From an uncultured Clostridia bacterium (GTDB lineage Bacteria; Bacillota; Clostridia; Oscillospirales; Oscillospiraceae), in contig CALJDB010000006.1 of the NCBI GenBank assembly GCA_938023775.1, positions 1 through 5,462 on the forward strand: DNA of 5,462 nucleotides, read 5' to 3'. Shown here in pieces: positions 1 through 5,462 of this stretch; the first letter of the stretch is position 1; every line of letters starts with the position of its first letter. The position numbers and the translations under genes were made by a program. Below the pieces are notes generated by a model, which worked only from the letters and a program-made list of their open reading frames with translations, did not search any database and was not told the DNA's origin.

Positions 1-1262
1 TGAACGAGCTTGTGTCTGACCACATCGCGCTCGTTGAACCTGACAATTTGAATATCGTCGACATCTTTGAGAAGGAGACCAACACCCGCAAGATCTCCGC
101 TGATGTTCCGGGCTATGCCTGCGTCATGATGGAGAAGGAGTTCGGCGTTCCGGCAATGTTCTGCATGCCCGCCGCCGGCGACCAGATCCCGGCGAAGACC
201 GCTATGTATTATGAGCTTGACGAAAACGGCGAGGCCAAGGAGGTCAAGCTGACCGTCGAGGAAGGCATTGCTCTTATGGAGGAGCAGGGCGAGGTCATGG
301 GCAACGATGCCATCGCCATCGCGAAGGGCATCGCATGCACCGACAACGCGCCGGAGCTGCTCCAGTCCGCCACAAGCTTCACTTGGGCGAACAAGGCTGG
401 CGACGGCGAGATTACCGTGGATGTCACCGGACTCCAGATCGGCAAGGACGTCGCCCTCGTCGGCTTCAAGCCCGAGGTCAACGCCGTTACCGAGCTCCAG
501 CTCTGGGAGGCTTCTCCCTACAAGCACACCCTGCTCGTCAGCTTCCTGAACGGCGATCAGAAGTACATGCCCGATGAGAAAGGCTACGAGCGCGACACTT
601 GGGAAGCTAAGCGCGCCGGCGGCGCTGTCGGCTGCGCGGAGGAGTTCGTAAAGGTCTCCGCCGAGCTGCTGCGCGATATGCAGGCGGGCAAAACCAGCGA
701 CAAGACCAGCGGCGGTCAGACCGGCGGCGGCAGCATTGCCGACTATTACGCCACCGTTGAATTTGCCGGAATCAAGTGGTATGCCATCGACAAGAAGGAC
801 GGCAAGACCCTGCTTCTGAGTCAGGACGTGCTCGAAAAGCGCGCCTACCACGCCGCCGGCGGCGACGTCACCTGGGAGGAGAGCGAGCTGCGCGCTTATC
901 TGAACGGCGAGTTCTATGAGAAGACCTTCTCCAACAAGGACAAGGCGAAGATCGCCGAGGTCACGCTCGAGAACAAGTCAAACTCCAAGTACGGCATCCG
1001 CGGCGGCAACGCCACGACCGACAAGGTGTTCCTGCTGAGTCTGGACGAGGCAGGCGCTTACCTCTTTGACTTCACCGGCGTCACGGTCGCGAAGGACAGC
1101 GAGGGCAACGCCTGCTGGTGGCACCTGCGTTCTCCCGGCGAGGCCAAGGATGTTCAGGCATGCGTCACCGCGAACGGTCAGATCGACTACCACGGTCCCA
1201 CGGAGGGCGTCACCGATCCCGAAGGCGGCATCCGCGCCGCGATTTGGGTCACGCTTGGGTGA
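1..1262 (+). CDS. Neutral ceramidase-like protein fused to a C-terminal DUF6273 domain (5' end outside window)
   Basis: The reading frame is open to the window edge (first whole codon at base 3), so the N-terminus is missing. Residue numbers here count from the GTG at base 12. Residues ~1-225 resemble the C-terminal half of neutral/alkaline non-lysosomal ceramidase-like proteins: SADVPGY (29-35), VPAMFCMPAAGDQIP (46-60; family pattern 'aLFlqGaaGDqnP'), VGFKPEVNAVTEL (150-162; E155 aligns by eye with the metal-binding Glu region of the family) and SFLNGDQKYMPDEKGY (177-192). A Gly/Ser/Thr-rich linker follows at ~226-241. Residues ~248-416 match DUF6273: TWEESELRAYLNGEFY (287-302), DKVFLLSLDEA (337-347), WWHLRSPG (369-376) and GGIRAAIWV (405-413). 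The last motif has Ala409 where Pro is usual. Ceramidases of this family hydrolyse the amide bond of ceramide, but the catalytic half lies upstream, so neither activity nor export can be judged. DUF6273 has no established role and may be a surface or binding module. A terminator follows directly. The domain calls are by motif memory: good for DUF6273, moderate for ceramidase-like. Confidence 0.8.
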   Translation, partial: NELVSDHIALVEPDNLNIVDIFEKETNTRKISADVPGYACVMMEKEFGVPAMFCMPAAGDQIPAKTAMYYELDENGEAKEVKLTVEEGIALMEEQGEVMGNDAIAIAKGIACTDNAPELLQSATSFTWANKAGDGEITVDVTGLQIGKDVALVGFKPEVNAVTELQLWEASPYKHTLLVSFLNGDQKYMPDEKGYERDTWEAKRAGGAVGCAEEFVKVSAELLRDMQAGKTSDKTSGGQTGGGSIADYYATVEFAGIKWYAIDKKDGKTLLLSQDVLEKRAYHAAGGDVTWEESELRAYLNGEFYEKTFSNKDKAKIAEVTLENKSNSKYGIRGGNATTDKVFLLSLDEAGAYLFDFTGVTVAKDSEGNACWWHLRSPGEAKDVQACVTANGQIDYHGPTEGVTDPEGGIRAAIWVTLG

Positions 1263-1287
1263 TCCCATCCATTGCAGCTTTAATCAA

Positions 1288-1322
1288 AAGAGGCGTCCGG
1301 GCTTAAAGCCCGGACGTCTTTT
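1288..1322 (+). terminator. Rho-independent terminator after the ceramidase-like/DUF6273 gene
   Basis: A perfect 10-bp GC-rich stem pairs 1294-1303 (CGTCCGGGCT) with 1307-1316 (AGCCCGGACG) around a 3-base loop. It extends outward through G-U and A-U pairs to 1288/1322, and the 3' arm ends in TCTTTT. The outer A-rich/T-rich arms make it roughly symmetrical, so it could work in both directions. It begins 25 bases after the upstream stop codon and separates that gene from spoIVA. Confidence 0.9.
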
Positions 1323-1323
1323 G

Positions 1324-1352
1324 TCATAGCCGCTTTTGGAAAAGCATATCCT
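1324..1352 (+). promoter_or_regulatory. Candidate sigma-E promoter for spoIVA
   Basis: TCATAGC (1324-1330) matches five of seven positions of the Bacillus sigma-E -35 pattern KMATATT. After exactly 14 bases, CATATCCT (1345-1352) matches six of eight positions of the -10 pattern CATACAmT. This is the usual sigma-E spacing, and spoIVA is a known sigma-E gene in Bacillus subtilis. Transcription would start near 1359, giving a leader of about 40 bases. The -35 begins two bases after the upstream terminator's T-tract. The match was made by eye against a Bacillus consensus, so it is a good candidate and not a demonstrated promoter. Confidence 0.5.
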
Positions 1353-1381
1353 TGTACAAATCAAGGCATATCGCCAAAAAC

Positions 1382-1386
1382 GGAGG
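1382..1386 (+). promoter_or_regulatory. Ribosome-binding site of spoIVA
   Basis: GGAGG lies 11 bases before the ATG at 1398. The spacing is slightly long. It still supports this start, which also gives the N-terminus expected for SpoIVA. Confidence 0.7.
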
Positions 1387-1397
1387 ACGGGAAAATC

Positions 1398-2876
1398 ATG
1401 ACCGAGACCGCAATTTATCAGGAGATGGCGGAGCGCACGGGCGGCAGCATCTATATCGGCGTCGTCGGGCCGGTGCGCACCGGGAAATCCACCTTTATCA
1501 AGCGTTTTATGGAGACGATGGTGCTGCCGGGACTGGACGACGTCTATGCGCGCGAGCGCGCCCGCGACGAGCTGCCTCAAAGCGGTTCCGGGCGCACCAT
1601 TATGACCGCGGAGCCGAAATTTGTGCCGGAAAAGCCCGTGGAGCTCTCGCTCGGCGAGGGAAGCGTCTGCCGCGTGCGGCTGGTGGACAGCGTGGGGTAT
1701 ATGGTGAACGGCGCGATGGGCAATCTGGAGGACGGCAGAGAGCGGCAGGTGATGACGCCGTGGTACGACCACGAGATCCCCATGACGCAGGCAGCCGAGG
1801 AGGGGACGCGCCGCGTCATCGCAGACCACTCCACCGTCGGGATCCTTGTCACGACGGACGGCAGCATCAGCGGCATCGCGCGCGAGGATTACGCCGCGCC
1901 GGAGGAGCGCGCCGCGCAGGAGCTTGCCGCGATCGGCAAGCCCTATCTCATTCTGCTCAACTGCGCCGAGCCGGAAAGCGAGGACGCCCAGGCGCTCGCC
2001 GCGGAGCTGGAGGCGCGTTACCGCCGCCGTTGCGTCCCCGTGAACTGCCAGCGGCTGGAGGCGGAGGACTTCACCGTTCTGCTGCGCGACCTGCTCTATG
2101 AGTTTCCGGTACAGCGCTATGAGATCACGCTCCCTGTGTGGATGGACGCGCTCAGCGCGGAAAACGAGGTGCGCAGCGCGCTTTACGGCACGATTTTATC
2201 CACAGCGGAGGGGATCGAAAAAATCGGCGACGCCGAGCTTCTCGCCGCCGCGATTCGCGAGAGCGGAAGCGTGGAGCGCGCGGAGGTGGACGCGCTGGAG
2301 CTCGGATCCGGCTGCGTCCGCGTGTCCGTGGCGCTGCTGCCCCAGCTCTATTACGAGACGCTCAGCAGCGAATCCGGCTTCGAGATCCGCTCCGACCGCG
2401 ACCTGATGGCGCTGCTCCGTTCCGTCAGCGGGCTGAAAAGCGAATATGAGCGCGTCCATGAGGCGCTTGAGGACGTGCGCACTAAGGGCTACGGCATCGT
2501 GATGCCGACGATCGAGGAGATGACCCTCGCCGAGCCGCAGATCGTGCGGCAGGGGGGACGCTACGGCGTGAAGCTGAAGGCCAGCGCACCAAGCATCCAC
2601 ATGATCATGGCGAACATCGAGACGGAGGTCTCGCCCGCCATCGGCGGCGAAAAAGCCTCCGAGGAGGTCATCAATTTCCTGCTTCAGGGCTATGACGGCG
2701 ACATCAACCGCATCTGGGAGAGCAACATTTTCGGCAAGTCCCTGAACGACATTGCAGGGGAGGGGCTCACAAACAAGATCCGCGCCATGCCGGACGACGC
2801 GCAGAGCAAGCTGCAATGCACCGTGCAGCGCATTATCAACGAGGGCAGCGGCGGGCTCATCTGCATCTTGCTCTGA
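1398..2876 (+). CDS. spoIVA: Stage IV sporulation protein A (spore coat morphogenetic ATPase)
   Basis: SpoIVA is made in the mother cell, binds and hydrolyses ATP, and polymerises irreversibly on the forespore surface as the basement layer of the spore coat. It is also needed for cortex assembly. At 492 residues it has the same length as the B. subtilis protein and is recognisable throughout. The N-terminus AERTGGSIYIGVVG (11-24) leads into the Walker A motif GPVRTGKS (24-31, Lys30). RTIMTAEPKFVP (66-77) follows, then the Walker B-like RLVDSVGY (94-101, Asp97) and STVGILVTTDG (145-155). A middle domain precedes the C-terminal region, which contains APSIHMI and ends in EGSGGLICILL, close to the C-terminus that anchors SpoIVA at the membrane with SpoVM. 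Position 71 is Ala, where I recall a second Thr in B. subtilis. It is the first gene of the inferred unit, downstream of a candidate sigma-E promoter, and cwlD follows after 15 bases. The identification is secure. Confidence 0.97.
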   Translation: MTETAIYQEMAERTGGSIYIGVVGPVRTGKSTFIKRFMETMVLPGLDDVYARERARDELPQSGSGRTIMTAEPKFVPEKPVELSLGEGSVCRVRLVDSVGYMVNGAMGNLEDGRERQVMTPWYDHEIPMTQAAEEGTRRVIADHSTVGILVTTDGSISGIAREDYAAPEERAAQELAAIGKPYLILLNCAEPESEDAQALAAELEARYRRRCVPVNCQRLEAEDFTVLLRDLLYEFPVQRYEITLPVWMDALSAENEVRSALYGTILSTAEGIEKIGDAELLAAAIRESGSVERAEVDALELGSGCVRVSVALLPQLYYETLSSESGFEIRSDRDLMALLRSVSGLKSEYERVHEALEDVRTKGYGIVMPTIEEMTLAEPQIVRQGGRYGVKLKASAPSIHMIMANIETEVSPAIGGEKASEEVINFLLQGYDGDINRIWESNIFGKSLNDIAGEGLTNKIRAMPDDAQSKLQCTVQRIINEGSGGLICILL

Positions 2877-2891
2877 AAACGCGGAAAAACT

Positions 2892-3593
2892 TTGAAAAAA
2901 AGACTTATTTGCGCCTCCGCCGCCTTGCTTTTTGCCGCGATAACTGCGATAATGTTCCATGCCCCACCGCGCCGCGCCGCCGTTTCCGCCGCGCTGGAAA
3001 GCGCACCCGTGCTCGTCATCGACGCGGGCCACGGCGGAGCAGACGGCGGCGCGGTCGCAGCGGACGGCACCGTCGAGAGCGGGATCAACCTCGCAATCGC
3101 GCTGCGGATGAAGGCGTTCGCCGGTCTGCTCGGTCTGCCCGGCGTTCTGACGCGCAGCGCCGAGGCGCTCGATTACCCGGAGTCTGCATCCACGACCCAC
3201 GCGAAAAAGGTCTGGGACCAGCAGCAGCGCGTCGCGCTCATCAACGCGCTGCCGAGCGCGGTGCTCGTCAGCATCCACCAGAACAAATACCCTGACGCCC
3301 GTCCCCGCGGCGCGCAGGCGCTTTACGGCAGGGAGGAGGGCTCCGAGGTGCTCGCCGCGCTGATGCAGGACGCGCTTACGCGCTGCCTTTGTCCGGATAA
3401 CCGCCGCGTCGCCGCGCCGATCTCGGACAGCATCTATCTGATGAAAAGCGTCCGCTGTCCCGCCGTTTTGGTCGAGTGCGGCTTTCTCTCCAACCCGGAG
3501 GAGCTCGCCCGGCTCAAAACGCCGGACTGCCAGACGCAGCTCGCGCTTGTACTCGCGGCGTCGTATCTGCAATTTCTCGGCGCGGAAGTCTGA
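2892..3593 (+). CDS. cwlD: CwlD-like N-acetylmuramoyl-L-alanine amidase (spore cortex)
   Basis: This is a zinc-dependent Amidase_3 enzyme that cleaves the amide bond between N-acetylmuramic acid and the stem peptide. CwlD family members act on spore cortex and, with a PdaA-type deacetylase, make the muramic-delta-lactam recognised by germination lytic enzymes. The protein has 233 residues, near the ~237 of B. subtilis CwlD. A KKR N-terminus and hydrophobic stretch (5-22) form a signal peptide or membrane anchor. The catalytic set is visible: VIDAGHGGADGG (42-53, His47), Glu62 in VESGINLAIAL, SIHQN (127-131, His129) and VECGFLSN (194-201, Glu195). SIHQNKYPD followed by RGAQALYG, and LVECGFLSNPEEL, favour CwlD over other Amidase_3 enzymes. 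The start is TTG with only a weak ribosome site (GCGGAAA, 2881-2887). The first in-frame ATG (2952) would cut away the hydrophobic segment and has no ribosome site. Translation is probably helped by coupling to spoIVA, 15 bases upstream. Confidence 0.9.
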   Translation: MKKRLICASAALLFAAITAIMFHAPPRRAAVSAALESAPVLVIDAGHGGADGGAVAADGTVESGINLAIALRMKAFAGLLGLPGVLTRSAEALDYPESASTTHAKKVWDQQQRVALINALPSAVLVSIHQNKYPDARPRGAQALYGREEGSEVLAALMQDALTRCLCPDNRRVAAPISDSIYLMKSVRCPAVLVECGFLSNPEELARLKTPDCQTQLALVLAASYLQFLGAEV

Positions 3594-3608
3594 AAAAACC
3601 ATCACACC

Positions 3609-3615
3609 AAGGAGA
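3609..3615 (+). promoter_or_regulatory. Ribosome-binding site that fixes the radA start
   Basis: AAGGAGA lies 7 bases before the ATG at 3623. This decides for 3623 over the in-frame upstream ATG at 3476, which lies inside cwlD and would add 49 residues with no RadA resemblance. Confidence 0.9.
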
Positions 3616-3622
3616 CCCCGAT

Positions 3623-4990
3623 ATGAAAGACAAAACGAAGTTTTACTGCACGGAATGCGGCAATGAGACAGCGAAATGGTTCGGTCAGTGCCCGGCATGC
3701 GGTCGCTGGAACACGGTCGTGGAAGCCCCGGCGGACACGCCGAACAAGAGTAAGGCGGGCGCGGTCAAGGCGGCGGGCGCCGCCGGCTTGAACCGTCCGA
3801 AGCGCATCCGTGAGGTCGATACGCAGGAGGAAATCCGCTTTTCCACCGGCATGGGCGAGCTGGACCGCGTGCTCGGCGGCGGCGCCGTAGTCGGCTCCAT
3901 GGTGCTCGTCGGCGGCGCGCCGGGCATCGGAAAATCCACGCTGCTGCTCCAGATCTGCGGGCTGCTGGACGACGCGATGCGCGTGCTCTATGTCACCGGT
4001 GAGGAGAGCCAGCGCCAGCTCAAGCTGCGTGCCCAGCGCCTCGGCGTGGAAAAGGAAAATCTCTACGTCCTCGCCGAGACGAACCTCGATAATGTGCTCC
4101 GTTCCATCGACGAGCTGAAGCCGGACGTCGTGATCATCGACTCCATCCAGACCATGTTCAACGGCGATCTCACGAGCGGTCCGGGCAGCGTCAGTCAGGT
4201 TAAGGACTGCGCCATGGCGCTGATGCAGACGGCGAAAAGCGGCGGCTTCACCTGCTTCGTCGTCGGTCACGTCAACAAGGAGGGCGCAATCGCGGGACCG
4301 AAGGTGCTGGAGCACATGGTGGACTGCGTGCTCTATTTTGAGGGGGACCGCGCGATGACCTACCGCATTCTGCGCGCGGCAAAAAACCGCTTCGGCTCCA
4401 CGAACGAGATCGGTGTGTTCGAGATGGTCGACAACGGTCTCGCCGAGGTGCCGAATCCGTCTGAAATGCTGCTCTCCGGCCGCCCGAAAAACTGCCCCGG
4501 CACCTGCGTCACCTGCGTGATGGAGGGCACGCGGCCCATTCTGGCGGAGATTCAGGCGCTCGTCGCACCCTCCGGCTTCGCCGGCGCGCGGCGCAACACG
4601 AACGGCATGGACTATAACCGCGCCGTGCTGCTGCTCGCCGTCATGGAAAAGCGCGGCGGCATCACGCTCAGCGGCAGCGATGCCTACATCAACGTGATTG
4701 GCGGTCTTGAGCTCGACGAACCGGCAGCCGACCTCGCCACCGTGCTGGCGCTCGCCTCCAGCGCGCGCGACCGCGTCATCAGCTACGACACCACAGCCAT
4801 CGGCGAGGTTGGACTCACCGGCGAGATCCGCTCCGTGAGCGCGCTCAACCAGCGTTTGACCGAGGTCGCGCGCCTCGGCTTCAAAAAATGCGTCATCCCG
4901 GCCCATGTCCGCGGTGAAATCGCTGCCCCCGCCGGTCTGGAGCTCATCCCGGTCCGCAATGTCCGCGACGCCATTGACGCCGTGCTGTGA
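3623..4990 (+). CDS. radA: DNA repair protein RadA/Sms
   Basis: RadA is a RecA-related, DnaB-like ATPase that promotes branch migration and processing of recombination intermediates. At 455 residues it has the usual family length. Domains in order: a C4 zinc finger, CTECGNETAKWFGQCPACGRW (Cys9, Cys12, Cys23, Cys26); a RecA-like ATPase with Walker A GGAPGIGKST (97-106, Lys104) and Walker B VVIIDS (169-174); GHVNKEGAIAGPKVLEHMVD (215-234); the RadA-specific KNRFGSTNEIGVF (254-266); and a C-terminal Lon-protease-like domain ending with IGEVGLTGEIRSV (393-405). Ala99 replaces the Asp or Glu that often precedes PGIGKST, and Asn218 stands in the usual GHVTKEG; the nucleotide-binding Lys is intact, so both look like tolerated variation. 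The gene starts 29 bases after the cwlD stop with no terminator between, so it is probably co-transcribed with the sporulation genes. The SnoaL-like gene follows after 16 bases. Confidence 0.97.
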   Translation: MKDKTKFYCTECGNETAKWFGQCPACGRWNTVVEAPADTPNKSKAGAVKAAGAAGLNRPKRIREVDTQEEIRFSTGMGELDRVLGGGAVVGSMVLVGGAPGIGKSTLLLQICGLLDDAMRVLYVTGEESQRQLKLRAQRLGVEKENLYVLAETNLDNVLRSIDELKPDVVIIDSIQTMFNGDLTSGPGSVSQVKDCAMALMQTAKSGGFTCFVVGHVNKEGAIAGPKVLEHMVDCVLYFEGDRAMTYRILRAAKNRFGSTNEIGVFEMVDNGLAEVPNPSEMLLSGRPKNCPGTCVTCVMEGTRPILAEIQALVAPSGFAGARRNTNGMDYNRAVLLLAVMEKRGGITLSGSDAYINVIGGLELDEPAADLATVLALASSARDRVISYDTTAIGEVGLTGEIRSVSALNQRLTEVARLGFKKCVIPAHVRGEIAAPAGLELIPVRNVRDAIDAVL

Positions 4991-4994
4991 AGCA

Positions 4995-5000
4995 GGGAGG
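4995..5000 (+). promoter_or_regulatory. Ribosome-binding site that fixes the SnoaL-like gene start
   Basis: GGGAGG lies 6 bases before the ATG at 5007. It favours this start over the in-frame ATG at 4905, which overlaps the end of radA and would add 34 residues not expected at the front of an NTF2-like fold. Confidence 0.85.
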
Positions 5001-5006
5001 CGGGCT

Positions 5007-5381
5007 ATGGAACTGAATGTGCGGGCGTTCTGGTCCGCCGTGCTGCGGCAGGATGCCGCGGCAATGCGGGGCTGTTTCTGCCCGGACGCCGCCGTGTGCT
5101 GGCACAATACGAACGAGTGCTTTACCGTGGAGGAATATCTCCGCGCAAACTGCGAATATCCCGGCGAGTGGGAAGGGGAGATCGAACGCATCGTCCCGAC
5201 GGGGGACTGCATCGTAACCGTGACGCACGTCTGGCCGCGTTACCGTTCGGCATCGTTTCACGCCGTGTCGTTTTTCCGTGTAAGCCATGGGAAAATTGCA
5301 GCGCTCGACGAATACTGGGGCGACGACGGTCCGCCGCCCACGTGGCGGCGGGAGCTGAAAATCGGAAAAAGCATTAAATAA
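5007..5381 (+). CDS. SnoaL/NTF2-like fold protein of unknown function
   Basis: This is a small 124-residue protein, close to a single NTF2-like (cone-shaped alpha+beta barrel) domain. The N-terminal helix region ELNVRAFWSAVLRQDAAAM is followed by the CFCPDAAVCWHNTNECFT segment (23-40), a helix at 41-50 (VEEYLRANCE), and beta-rich stretches around 57-75 and 83-101. The end, LDEYWGDDGPPPTWR (100-114), is typical of SnoaL-like proteins, where the W-H-N-T-N-E and E-Y-W-G residues line or border the pocket. No signal peptide or membrane segment is visible, so it is probably cytoplasmic. SnoaL-like domains serve as cyclases, isomerases or simple ligand-binding proteins, and nothing here fixes the substrate. 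Six cysteines (23, 25, 31, 38, 49, 68) are many for this size. It lies 16 bases after radA with a good ribosome site and is probably the last gene of the unit, ahead of a hairpin terminator. Confidence 0.85.
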   Translation: MELNVRAFWSAVLRQDAAAMRGCFCPDAAVCWHNTNECFTVEEYLRANCEYPGEWEGEIERIVPTGDCIVTVTHVWPRYRSASFHAVSFFRVSHGKIAALDEYWGDDGPPPTWRRELKIGKSIK

Positions 5382-5383
5382 AG

Positions 5384-5437
5384 CGGAAGGAGGGTTCAAG
5401 TCCCTCCTTCCGTCTTGTCATGTTTGTTATTTTTTTT
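5384..5437 (+). terminator. Hairpin terminator at the end of the spoIVA-cwlD-radA-SnoaL unit
   Basis: An 11-bp perfect stem pairs 5384-5394 (CGGAAGGAGGG) with 5402-5412 (CCCTCCTTCCG) around a 7-base loop, starting three bases after the stop codon. The T-rich tail right after it (TCTTGTCATGTTTGTTA) is interrupted, and a run of eight Ts comes at 5430-5437, 17 bases beyond the stem. The stem is convincing as a terminator or 3'-end stabiliser, though the tail is not ideal. The remaining bases to 5462 are AT-rich and I see no gene in them. Confidence 0.75.
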
Positions 5438-5462
5438 AGTTCGTTTTGATGTATTCTGTCTT

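Noticed and set aside
12..14. GTG as the true start of the first gene
   Set aside because: The frame stays open to the window edge, there is no ribosome-binding sequence before it, and the homology begins in mid-domain, so the gene starts upstream of the window.
1352..2101. A 249-residue + strand frame overlapping spoIVA
   Set aside because: It is an out-of-frame reading of spoIVA with Arg/Gly/Ala-rich low-complexity sequence and no motif.
3476..3622. N-terminal extension of RadA to the upstream ATG
   Set aside because: It overlaps the conserved end of cwlD. The ATG at 3623 has a strong ribosome site and gives the standard RadA N-terminus just before the zinc finger.
2196..3698. A 500-residue open frame on the minus strand
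   Set aside because: It lies opposite spoIVA and cwlD, both secure, and runs across the gene boundaries. Its composition (rich in Arg, Ala, His, Asp) is typical of the antisense frame of GC-rich genes and no domain is recognisable.
3602..5212. A 536-residue open frame on the minus strand
   Set aside because: It is the antisense shadow of radA and the start of the SnoaL-like gene; low-complexity His/Ala/Asp/Arg composition, no motif and no ribosome site.
5417..5462. Possible promoter for a gene beyond the window in the AT-rich tail
   Set aside because: AT-rich sequence alone is not enough; I could not find a convincing pair of -35 and -10 boxes with proper spacing before the window ends.

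Overview
The window looks like chromosome from an anaerobic, endospore-forming Firmicute of high GC content, most like the Oscillospiraceae/Ruminococcaceae-type gut Clostridia. The reasons are a clear spoIVA, a CwlD-type spore-cortex amidase, a DUF6273 domain of the kind common in Clostridia, strongly G/C-biased third codon positions, and Shine-Dalgarno-led genes. All five genes I accept lie on the + strand. The long minus-strand reading frames are shadows caused by the GC bias.

Layout: (1) Positions 1-1262 hold the 3' part of a large gene that enters from outside the window. Its first ~225 visible residues resemble the C-terminal half of the neutral/alkaline ceramidase-like family. A Gly/Ser/Thr-rich linker joins this to a C-terminal DUF6273 domain. 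(2) Positions 1263-1397 hold a strong rho-independent terminator, then a candidate sigma-E (mother-cell sporulation) promoter and a ribosome-binding site. (3) Positions 1398-2876 are spoIVA, the coat-basement ATPase. (4) Positions 2892-3593 are a cwlD-like N-acetylmuramoyl-L-alanine amidase with a TTG start. (5) Positions 3623-4990 are radA/sms. (6) Positions 5007-5381 encode a 124-residue SnoaL/NTF2-like protein of unknown function. (7) A second hairpin with a downstream T-run closes the block, and the last ~45 bases are AT-rich with no gene.

spoIVA, cwlD, radA and the SnoaL-like gene are separated by only 15, 29 and 16 bases with no terminator between them, and terminators bracket the block. 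They probably form one transcription unit. The first two act in the mother cell or forespore envelope during sporulation: SpoIVA builds the coat foundation and CwlD begins muramic-lactam formation in the cortex. RadA is a recombination and repair ATPase and may simply share read-through, or may be raised during sporulation. I saw no mobile element, CRISPR array, tRNA or rRNA. The least ordinary items are the ceramidase-like/DUF6273 fusion and the physical linkage of sporulation genes to radA.
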